Position numbers and translations under genes: made by a program. 22,687 bases of DNA, taken from assembly GCA_018825765.1 (NCBI GenBank), contig JAHKAQ010000057.1:1-22687 (forward strand), written 5' to 3'. This DNA comes from Patescibacteria group bacterium. GTDB taxonomy: Bacteria > Patescibacteriota > Minisyncoccia > CAIUEV01 > JAHKAQ01. Positions 1 to 6,878 of the stretch are shown here, piece by piece (position 1 is the stretch's first letter; each line of letters opens with the position of its first letter). The notes under the pieces are model-generated. The model was given only the letters and a program-made list of their open reading frames with translations, was not told the DNA's origin and did no database searches.

Positions 1-1
1 A

Positions 2-499
2 AAGCTGGTTCACTTCGCGGTCAATCTGGGCTTTGAAATTATCCGTTTTAATATTTTAGGCCGGGAAATTAAAAAAGGAAAATTTCCCGGCCAATTTCCC
101 GCCATTAACCCTAAAAAAACAATTCCTCATCTCATGGCCGCGCTTGATTATTTGGAAAAAATAAAACATATTAAATATTATGTAAGCAATCATCCGCTTT
201 GTTTTTTTCCTAAAAAATACTGGCCGCGTCTTTCAAACCGAAGACTTTTTCTCGAAGCCTATAATGATCAGCGATACTTTCAGACAACCGCTACTCTTTC
301 CGAAAAATGCCTCGACTGCGCCGTAAAAACCTACTGCCCCGGCCTTTATCCCAAAGTCCTGTCCTATTACGGCTCCCGCCTGACAAAAACTTTAAAGCCC
401 CGGCCCCGCCTGCGAAAACTGGAAAAAATATTATTAAAAAGCATCTTTAAAAAATCATGTCATGAAGAAAATAATCATCAAAGCCACCAGCCGGTTTAA
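2..499 (+). CDS. Radical SAM enzyme, C-terminal part (5' end outside window)
   Basis: The reading frame is open from the first full codon, so this is the 3' end of a longer gene and not a short gene starting at the internal ATG at 134. About 165 residues are visible. The segment has the layout of the C-terminal region of radical SAM proteins: an IIRFNILGRE strand near the start, then SNHPLCFF, then a cysteine cluster CLDCAVKTYCPG (C-x2-C-x5-C) followed by a Tyr/Gly-rich stretch, which in such proteins binds an auxiliary iron-sulfur cluster. The SAM-binding CX3CX2C motif would lie upstream and cannot be seen. The next gene starts 38 bases before this stop codon in another frame, implying translational coupling. 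The radical SAM assignment is inferred from the cysteine pattern and neighbours; the substrate is unknown. Confidence 0.6.
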   Translation, partial: KLVHFAVNLGFEIIRFNILGREIKKGKFPGQFPAINPKKTIPHLMAALDYLEKIKHIKYYVSNHPLCFFPKKYWPRLSNRRLFLEAYNDQRYFQTTATLSEKCLDCAVKTYCPGLYPKVLSYYGSRLTKTLKPRPRLRKLEKILLKSIFKKSCHEENNHQSHQPV

Positions 500-2222
500 T
501 AAAAAAGATTTTATTTACCCCTTTCTCCGTCAGCAGAGAAAAATAATCGATCTTTCCCCGAAAAAGCTGGAATTTATCATAAATGACGTCATAAAACGCT
601 CTTTTGAAAGAATAGAATTGCTGGGCGGCGCCTTGCTTATGCCGGATTTTGAAAAAATATTTAATGTTTTAGCAAAAGCCGATCCCGGCCTGCTCTCTCT
701 TTATTTAACCCCCCAAACCGCTCTTTCCGGCCATGTAAAAAAAATAAAAGAAGCCGGCCGCCGCGCTGACTGCCCCATTCGCGTTATTTTTTATCTTGCC
801 GGCCTGGACGCTAAAACCAACGATCATGTTTTTGGCCCCGGCGCCATGAAGAAATTCAAAGGCAATCTTTCAATCGCGGTAAAAAATAAGCTGGCCGTTA
901 AAGTAATTTTTCTCCTTACTCAAGCCAGCTGGCAGAAACTGCCTCAAATTATTGAATTTTCCCGAAAAAATAGCCTGCCAATTGCTTTTCAGGAATTGAT
1001 GCCCCTGGGCGACGCCCAAAAAAGAAAAAATCTCATTTTAGAGCCTGATCAAATAAGTCAATTCTGGCAGGCGCTTAAAAACTGGAAAGAATTCAATCAC
1101 CTTCCTCTTATCAGCGGTTTTAGCAACTTTTTCCCCAACCAGCAGTCCTGCTCCTATGCCGGCGATTTTTTCCTGGACGAAAAAGCCCGGTTAAAAAAAT
1201 GCTGGCTCGACGATTATTTCAAGAACGATAAAAAGATCTCAAACAATACTAAAAGCGCCTGCTGCGCCTCCTGTTTTAACTGGAAGCCAGCGCCCGCCCT
1301 TTGCGAGGAGCCGAACAAGCGATCAGCGAAAAACAAACTGGCAAAAGACGTGTCCCAGGCCTTTTGGGATATAACGAAAAAAAATAAAGCCGCCGCTCCT
1401 GCGCCTTCTCAATCAGGCCTGGCTTGCGACAAATTGTCCTCCGAAGCCTTAAGGCCTGAAAATCTTAATCTTATTGGCGATCTTTTCCAAAGAATAAAAA
1501 GGCTTGGCAATTTAAAAATTGACTGGCTTAAAAACTATCATTATTACCAGCCCCAAACCTTTATTTTTTTTAAAAATTATTTAAACCGCTTCGCTTCTCC
1601 TTCCGGGACGGTGAAAACAAACCAAAAAATATCTCGGCGAATTTCCCTTGTGCTTCAACATCTAAATTTCCTGGGCCGCAAGCAGGTTTCAATTTTCGGC
1701 GCCGACAGCTTACCCCGGCCCGTTCTTAAAAAACTTTCCAGTCTGCTGTCCGGGAACAATTTTTCCGCCGCTCTTAATCTGGACCGGACTTGCCTTAAAA
1801 CAACCAGGGAGCTTCTTGGGCAAGCCGGTTTTTCCAGGCTGCACTTTAATCTTTTCGGTCATGATTCAAAAAGCCATGATTCTGTTGTCGGCCCAGCCGG
1901 CGCTTTTGATAAAATCATGGAATCAGTTGAATTTTTAACCGAAAAAAGAAATGAAAATAAAATTTCCTTTGGCTTTAATTTTTTTATCACGCCTCTTAAC
2001 TTAAAAGGCCTGGAGCAGATGACTGATTTTTCCGGCATGATGAATCTTAGTTTTTCCGCGATCGCCGCGAATCAGCTGTTTAAAAATACTCCTTCCAGGC
2101 TTAATTGCGGGCCCAAAACACTCAAGCAGGCAAAAAAAATCCTCATGCAAGCGGCCAAAAATCATGATAATATTCCTTCCAATATTCTCTCTTTTAAGGA
2201 AATAAGAACCTTTGAAATTTAA
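462..2222 (+). CDS. Tandem degenerate radical SAM-like protein without cluster cysteines
   Basis: No named family is recognised with certainty. The 586-residue protein reads as two radical SAM-type barrels. In the first half LGGALLMPDF (54-63) stands where active enzymes have GGEPLL, and YLAGLDAKTNDHVFGPGA (111-128) stands where they have the SLDG...HD...G strand. The second half repeats this with FGADSLPRP (412-420) and NLFGHDSKSHDSVVGPAG (463-480). The N-terminal segment RFNKKDFIYPF occupies the place of CX3CX2C but has no cysteine, and the second barrel has none either, so a SAM-cleaving 4Fe-4S cluster is not expected. C230, C247, C267, C268, C271 and C281 after the first barrel resemble a SPASM-like tail. 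An Ala/Pro-rich linker (about 309-319) separates the halves. It starts inside the upstream radical SAM gene and ends 5 bases before the next gene. Likely role, inferred: a non-catalytic partner or substrate-binding subunit of the neighbouring enzyme. Confidence 0.6.
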   Translation: MKKIIIKATSRFNKKDFIYPFLRQQRKIIDLSPKKLEFIINDVIKRSFERIELLGGALLMPDFEKIFNVLAKADPGLLSLYLTPQTALSGHVKKIKEAGRRADCPIRVIFYLAGLDAKTNDHVFGPGAMKKFKGNLSIAVKNKLAVKVIFLLTQASWQKLPQIIEFSRKNSLPIAFQELMPLGDAQKRKNLILEPDQISQFWQALKNWKEFNHLPLISGFSNFFPNQQSCSYAGDFFLDEKARLKKCWLDDYFKNDKKISNNTKSACCASCFNWKPAPALCEEPNKRSAKNKLAKDVSQAFWDITKKNKAAAPAPSQSGLACDKLSSEALRPENLNLIGDLFQRIKRLGNLKIDWLKNYHYYQPQTFIFFKNYLNRFASPSGTVKTNQKISRRISLVLQHLNFLGRKQVSIFGADSLPRPVLKKLSSLLSGNNFSAALNLDRTCLKTTRELLGQAGFSRLHFNLFGHDSKSHDSVVGPAGAFDKIMESVEFLTEKRNENKISFGFNFFITPLNLKGLEQMTDFSGMMNLSFSAIAANQLFKNTPSRLNCGPKTLKQAKKILMQAAKNHDNIPSNILSFKEIRTFEI

Positions 2223-2227
2223 TTTTT

Positions 2228-3871
2228 ATGTTTAAAAAAATCCGGCGCTTTGAAAAAATAATCCGTCAAAAAGCGATTCTTAGAGATAAGAGCCGCGGCC
2301 CGGGCCGGGGAAAATATAAATGGGTTTTTGACTTCAGGCTCGTGCTTCTTTCTCCTTTAGGGCTTGAGCTCGCGACCGAAATAATGGCCCAAAAAATAAT
2401 AAATGATCACAAAAAAAATGAAAAATTTTGCCTGGGCTGTTTAACTTTAGCCCCTGATCCCCTGGTTGGCTCGCTTATTTTTCATTTACAAAAAACCTAC
2501 AAAAAGCCGATAAACGGCTTTATTATCCGCAAGCAAAAAAAACCCCGCGGCCTTCAGAAAATAATCGAAGGCAACCTGCGGCCTAAAAATAACGTGGTCC
2601 TTATCGACGATTTAATAAATACCGGCAGCTCCTTAAAAAAAGCCGCCCAAATTGTCCAAAAAGCCGGCGGCCGGGTAAAAAAAATTTATGTTATAACTGA
2701 TTTTCGAAAAGATTTAAAAAGGAACTTTTTCGCGAAAAAGGGCATTCAGATAAAAAGTATTTTTAGACTTGAAGATTTCGGTTTAAACCTTTCTAATCTT
2801 TCCTGGCAGACAAAAACCGGGAAAAATCTCAAAGGGCCGGTCTGGACTTACGGCCCCCTGAATATCCGCGATCGCCCTCTTTTCAGGTCGGCGCCCAAAG
2901 CTTTTAAAAACCGGATTTTTATTGGAAGCGACAGCGGCTTGTTCTCTTGTTTTGATTTTTCAACCGGCGTTCTAAATTGGCAGTTTCCCACCCCGCCCAG
3001 CTTGAAGGGGATTCTCTCAACGCCCGCAATTATCGCCGGAAACCCCTGTTTCGGAGATTACAACGGCTTTGTTTATCTTTTAAGCGGCTCAAGCGGCGAA
3101 GTTATCTGGAAAAAAAGAATTTCCCACTGCGTTGGCTCTTCCCCGGCCGCTAATAAAGATAAAAGCCTGATTTTTGTTGGCACTGAATACGGACCAAGGC
3201 CTGATCAATCCGGAGGTTTGACCTGCCTTTACGCCAAAACCGGCCGAATAAAATGGGCCTTCAGGCGGGAAAAATACGTTCACTCTTCCCCCTGCTATTC
3301 GCCGGTTCATGATTTAGTTTTTATTGGCTCAAATTCCGGAAAAATATACTGCGTTCAGGCTCAAACCGGCCAAATAAAATGGGAAACAAAAACCCGGGGC
3401 GGAGCCAGCGGAGAAATAAAATTCAAACCGGTTTTAAGTCCGGCTGAATCAAAAGTATTTTTCGGCAGTCATGACAGCTATCTTTACTGCCTGCGCGCCA
3501 AAACCGGCTTTCCGGTTTGGAGTTTTAAAACCGGCGGAGGCATCAGATATAATCCGCTCGTTTTAAAGGGCCTGATTTTTTTCGGTTCGGATGACGGATA
3601 TTTTTATTGCCTTAAATCCCGAACCGGCCGCCTCAAATGGAGGACAAAATTAAAAGCCGAACTAATCGGCGGCGCCGCTTATTTTAAAAAAAGAATCTTC
3701 GCCGCCGACACCCGGGGATTCATCTTTATTCTTGATTATAGAAGCGGGAAAATAATAAACCAGCTGGCGACGAAAGACCGGTTTTTTGCCGCGCCGCTTG
3801 TCTATAAAAACAAACTGCTTATTGGGAATAAGCTTTTTCAGTGTTGGGACGCTCTTAATTTGATAAAATAA
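2228..3871 (+). CDS. Orotate phosphoribosyltransferase-like domain fused to PQQ-type beta-propeller
   Basis: Residues about 30-185 form a type I phosphoribosyltransferase domain close to PyrE. NVVLIDDLINTGSS (122-135) is the PRPP-binding loop. RKQKKPRG (101-108) followed by IIEG matches the OPRTase flexible catalytic loop, which normally reads RKxxKxHG; the His is Arg here while the lysines are kept. Residues about 190-547 hold eight repeats of roughly 40 residues of the form (I/V)FxGSxxGxxYCLxxxTGxxxW, for example FIGSNSGKIYCVQAQTG and FFGSDDGYFYCLKSRTG, as in PQQ-enzyme/BamB eight-bladed propellers. There is no signal peptide or membrane segment, so the propeller should be cytoplasmic, unlike most relatives. 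A canonical pyrE role is unlikely given the fusion, the changed loop and the radical SAM neighbours. Ligand and reaction are unknown. Confidence 0.8.
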   Translation: MFKKIRRFEKIIRQKAILRDKSRGPGRGKYKWVFDFRLVLLSPLGLELATEIMAQKIINDHKKNEKFCLGCLTLAPDPLVGSLIFHLQKTYKKPINGFIIRKQKKPRGLQKIIEGNLRPKNNVVLIDDLINTGSSLKKAAQIVQKAGGRVKKIYVITDFRKDLKRNFFAKKGIQIKSIFRLEDFGLNLSNLSWQTKTGKNLKGPVWTYGPLNIRDRPLFRSAPKAFKNRIFIGSDSGLFSCFDFSTGVLNWQFPTPPSLKGILSTPAIIAGNPCFGDYNGFVYLLSGSSGEVIWKKRISHCVGSSPAANKDKSLIFVGTEYGPRPDQSGGLTCLYAKTGRIKWAFRREKYVHSSPCYSPVHDLVFIGSNSGKIYCVQAQTGQIKWETKTRGGASGEIKFKPVLSPAESKVFFGSHDSYLYCLRAKTGFPVWSFKTGGGIRYNPLVLKGLIFFGSDDGYFYCLKSRTGRLKWRTKLKAELIGGAAYFKKRIFAADTRGFIFILDYRSGKIINQLATKDRFFAAPLVYKNKLLIGNKLFQCWDALNLIK

Positions 3872-3887
3872 AACAGTTTGCTATAAT
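3860..3887 (+). promoter_or_regulatory. Promoter for the Cys-rich exported protein gene
   Basis: TTGATA (-35) and TATAAT (-10) are separated by 16 bases, with TGC directly before the -10 box (extended -10). The -35 lies in the last codons of the preceding gene. Transcription would begin near 3894, giving a leader of about 38 bases. It suggests that the exported protein can be expressed independently of the upstream genes. Confidence 0.65.
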
Positions 3888-3931
3888 TTCTAAATAGAAG
3901 CCCGTCTAAATAGAAATCCATAAAAAATTAA

Positions 3932-5707
3932 ATGAAAACAAAAATAAATAAAAAAAAGCCTCTTATTTCTTTCCTGTGTTTTTCTATTCTTGCTTTTATT
4001 TTTTTCATCAAAACCTCCGCCGCCAGTTCCCAGGAATTTCAATGTCAGTTTAATCAATTTGGTATTTTTAACTGCGGCACGGCCAATGGAATGCCTATCA
4101 GAGTTGAAGGTCGCGACCGATCGTATGTTTGGGACAACAGATATGTTAACTATATCGGCGATTATTCCTATTTTTACATCACCAGCGGTCTGGCCGGCAC
4201 GGCCAAGCTTAAAAAATGCGGGAAAAACATCCCGCTTGAGACAAGATTTTTATATACCCCCCTGGAAGGAACCGCTAGCGCCAGAGTCCTCGTTGACTGG
4301 CGATGCACGGATTCCGAGCTTTGCCCCGGCGGCTGGCTGTACAGCTACGACGATCAGGTCTGTGAATACAATCCCTGGCTTGAAAGAGAATTCTGCTATT
4401 ATCCCAACGCGATCTTTTCTTTAACCGAACCCCCGGCCGGAACACCCAATGTGATTGAAGCCTGGGCATACAACGCCTGCCATAGCTGGGAGCCGCTTTA
4501 CAGTTCTTACTCATCGCCCCTGTCCTGCACTACCCGGGCTAATGTTCCGCAATTTTCCCACGGGCAGAACATTGATATTCAAAATCTCCCCCCCTATATC
4601 AGAAATTCCGGCGACTGGCAGCATTGCGACAGTAATGAAACCGCCGATCCCCGCGATCACCCCAGCGAAGACAACAGAAAACCCAATTCCGACAAATGCT
4701 CCTGGACCGAAAGAAACCCGAGCAACTGCCCGAGAGTAAAAGAAAATGTGACCTTTGTTCCCCTTACCACTGAAACTTTTACCTGCAGCGCCGCCGATCC
4801 TGATGGAGCCTACGACGCGTTCTTTTACAGTTTCTTTGTCGAAAAAACCGATGGCGGAAGCAAAGTCCAGTGCGGCAGTTCCGCCACCGCCATTCCCGGC
4901 GCGACCGGCGCCTGGTGCAAGACAAACGGCAGCCAGCTGGTTTTTTATTCGCCGGACACAGCCAGTAAATATGAAGCTACCTGCCAGGTGGATGATGGAA
5001 ACGGCGCCCAGGATTGGGCCAAGACAATTCTTACCGCCGGATCTAGTCCGGCGCCTACCGGACCCACCTGCGACTGCACTATAACCAGCGGCAAAAGCAT
5101 AGCCTGCCCCGGCGATTCTTCGACCTTTAGCTTCTCCACTCATCCGGACAATGCTTCTCTTTCCTGGAAATTCTACAATGTTTCTTCCGGCGCCATTATC
5201 AGCCAGGGAACCGGAAAAACCGTTTCCCAAACCTTCGCCACCGACCAGGCCGGCAAAACCTTTCAGCTTTCCGGCACGGTTTCAGACGCCGGCCAAACCG
5301 GCGACTGTTCACCAACCGCCTGCCGGGTTACAATCAACCAGCCCAGCTGCAGCTGCAAGATAGACACTGACGATCCAGGCGTTGATCTTGGCAGCTTGAT
5401 AGCCGGCACTCAAATAGAAATTACTATAAAAACTGAATGTCTGACCCTTGCTCCTAATAATCAGTATAAATTTGAAATATTTAAAAACAGCAGCCCCGCT
5501 CTTTTAAACACTGATTACCGGGTCATTTCCGGCGCCACTGAAAATTTTCAGTCAACCAATCCAATAAAGATAGAAATTCTCCAGCCCGGAGTCTATAAAG
5601 CCAGCCCCTCGGTTATAAAAGACGACAGTTCCCAGAAATCCTGCCAGTCCTGCGAAGCCACGGCTCACACTCCTGAAACCAAATGGTGGGAAGGGGAACC
5701 TAGATAG
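3932..5707 (+). CDS. Exported cysteine-rich protein, unknown function
   Basis: The first 30-odd residues form a classic signal peptide: a lysine-rich start, a hydrophobic core LISFLCFSILAFIFFI, then TSA/AS as the likely cleavage site. The mature part of about 560 residues has some 26 cysteines spread over its length, including CxC pairs (TCDCT, SCSCK) and CxxC near the end (SCQSCE), suggesting disulfides formed outside the cytoplasm. Residues about 270-365 (TFTCSAADPDGAYD ... CQVDDGNG) and about 375-470 have the beta-strand rhythm of PKD/Ig-like surface domains. No C-terminal anchor, sortase signal or transmembrane helix is seen, so it is either released or held non-covalently. It follows the propeller gene after 60 bases with its own promoter. 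It might be a substrate of the radical SAM enzymes or simply a surface protein; the sequence does not decide. Confidence 0.7.
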   Translation: MKTKINKKKPLISFLCFSILAFIFFIKTSAASSQEFQCQFNQFGIFNCGTANGMPIRVEGRDRSYVWDNRYVNYIGDYSYFYITSGLAGTAKLKKCGKNIPLETRFLYTPLEGTASARVLVDWRCTDSELCPGGWLYSYDDQVCEYNPWLEREFCYYPNAIFSLTEPPAGTPNVIEAWAYNACHSWEPLYSSYSSPLSCTTRANVPQFSHGQNIDIQNLPPYIRNSGDWQHCDSNETADPRDHPSEDNRKPNSDKCSWTERNPSNCPRVKENVTFVPLTTETFTCSAADPDGAYDAFFYSFFVEKTDGGSKVQCGSSATAIPGATGAWCKTNGSQLVFYSPDTASKYEATCQVDDGNGAQDWAKTILTAGSSPAPTGPTCDCTITSGKSIACPGDSSTFSFSTHPDNASLSWKFYNVSSGAIISQGTGKTVSQTFATDQAGKTFQLSGTVSDAGQTGDCSPTACRVTINQPSCSCKIDTDDPGVDLGSLIAGTQIEITIKTECLTLAPNNQYKFEIFKNSSPALLNTDYRVISGATENFQSTNPIKIEILQPGVYKASPSVIKDDSSQKSCQSCEATAHTPETKWWEGEPR

Positions 5708-5759
5708 CCCGCTGGATAATATTTCCTCGGAAAACTTTTCATTTAATCTCAGTCCGTAT

Positions 5760-5790
5760 AAGATAAGCAAAGGTCTTCTTTGCTTATCTT
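5760..5790 (+). terminator. Perfect 13-bp stem-loop, possible terminator
   Basis: AAGATAAGCAAAG and its exact complement CTTTGCTTATCTT flank a 5-base loop (GTCTT), 52 bases after the Cys-rich gene and 25 bases before the next ATG. The stem is AT-rich and no long T-run follows, so it is a weak intrinsic terminator at best. It could instead be an RNA-processing or leader structure for the downstream radical SAM gene. Confidence 0.5.
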
Positions 5791-5815
5791 AATTTCCCTA
5801 AATCAACTTTTCCCC

Positions 5816-6868
5816 ATGGCCCTAGAATATGTCTTTCAATGGCACCTGACCGCCCAATGCGACCAAAGATGCAAACACTGCTATGTTTACGATAAAAAAA
5901 CCTACCAAAAGGAGCTAAGAAATCAGCTTTCAACCCAGGAATGCTTTAAAGTTATCAGAAAAATCACCGCCTTTAGAAAAAAGCTTGAAAAGCATCTGAA
6001 TCAGCCAATAATCATTTCCATCAACTTTACTGGCGGCGACCCGCTCTTAAGGCCTGATTTTTTTGACATTTTAAATTACGCCCGCCCTCGCGTGGCCATT
6101 ATGAGAATTTTAGGCAATTCCTACCATGTTGATAAAAAAACCGCCCAAAAATTATTTCAATCCGGCATAAAAGTTTACCAGGTTAGTCTTGACGGTCTTG
6201 AAAAAACCCATGATTTTTTAAGAAAAAAGGGCAGTTTCAAAGACGCTTTTCGCGCTCTAAAAATTATCCGCCGGGCCGGCATAAGAGATACGGTTATGAT
6301 GACCATATCTCCTTTTAATTCCAAAGAACTGCTTCCGTTAGTTGATCTTTTAGCCCAAGAACAGGTAAGTAACTTCAGTTTCGCGAGAATCGTTAATTTT
6401 GGAAATGCCAAGAAAATAACTTCACGATTCACTCCTCTTGAATACCGGCAATTATTATTAAATTATTTTTGGCGCCGGCTTAAATTCCGGCGGGAAAATA
6501 AAAAAACCCAGCTTCACCTTAAAGACCACTTGTTTAAACTTCTTTTTTATGAATTAAAAATAAAACAGCCTTATTTTAATCCTGGAATAATCAGCGGCTG
6601 TGAAGCGGTAAGAAAAATCCTTTCTATTCTTTCAGACGGCACGATTTACGCTTGCCGCCGATTTGCTTATAATTTAGGCAATGTCTTGGAAGATGATCTT
6701 TTCCAGGTTTACCAAAGTAAAAAAGCCCAGCACTATCTGGACTTTGATAATTTCGTGAAATGCCGCTCCTGTCCCTTAAAAAACATCTGCCGCGGCTGTC
6801 CAGCCGTCTCCTGGGGAGAGAAAAACTCGGCTTTCGCTCCTGATCCTCAATGCTGGAGAAAGACTTAA
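5816..6868 (+). CDS. Radical SAM/SPASM enzyme, putative peptide-modifying
   Basis: A complete 350-residue enzyme. The SAM-binding 4Fe-4S motif is C15-x3-C19-x2-C22 (CDQRCKHCY), followed by TGGDPLLRPDF (72-82), the SLDGLEKTHDFLRKKG strand at 124-139, and a C-terminal SPASM domain with C262, C280, C316-x2-C319-x5-C325-x2-C328 and C346, which would hold two auxiliary clusters. SPASM proteins typically modify ribosomal peptides or proteins (thioether, C-C or dehydrogenation chemistry), but some act in cofactor pathways. An upstream in-frame TTG at 5780 would lie inside a stem-loop and adds twelve residues unlike the family, so the ATG is preferred. No PqqD-like peptide-binding domain is fused or seen nearby, and no short precursor-peptide gene was found next to it. 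The gene converges on the minor-pilin operon with only 10 bases between the stop codons. Confidence 0.85.
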   Translation: MALEYVFQWHLTAQCDQRCKHCYVYDKKTYQKELRNQLSTQECFKVIRKITAFRKKLEKHLNQPIIISINFTGGDPLLRPDFFDILNYARPRVAIMRILGNSYHVDKKTAQKLFQSGIKVYQVSLDGLEKTHDFLRKKGSFKDAFRALKIIRRAGIRDTVMMTISPFNSKELLPLVDLLAQEQVSNFSFARIVNFGNAKKITSRFTPLEYRQLLLNYFWRRLKFRRENKKTQLHLKDHLFKLLFYELKIKQPYFNPGIISGCEAVRKILSILSDGTIYACRRFAYNLGNVLEDDLFQVYQSKKAQHYLDFDNFVKCRSCPLKNICRGCPAVSWGEKNSAFAPDPQCWRKT

Positions 6869-6878
6869 CTCTAAACCT

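Noticed and set aside
2228..2790. A normal pyrimidine-pathway pyrE gene
   Set aside because: The domain is fused to a propeller, the catalytic-loop His is replaced, and no other pyrimidine genes are nearby.
4275..5230. Long minus-strand and alternative-frame open frames over the Cys-rich exported protein
   Set aside because: They appear only because this stretch has few A/T-rich stop codons. The plus-strand frame has a signal peptide, promoter and domain pattern; the others have none.
5780..5815. TTG start for the radical SAM/SPASM gene
   Set aside because: The codon sits inside a perfect hairpin, and the twelve added residues do not resemble the family; the ATG at 5816 gives a normal N-terminus.
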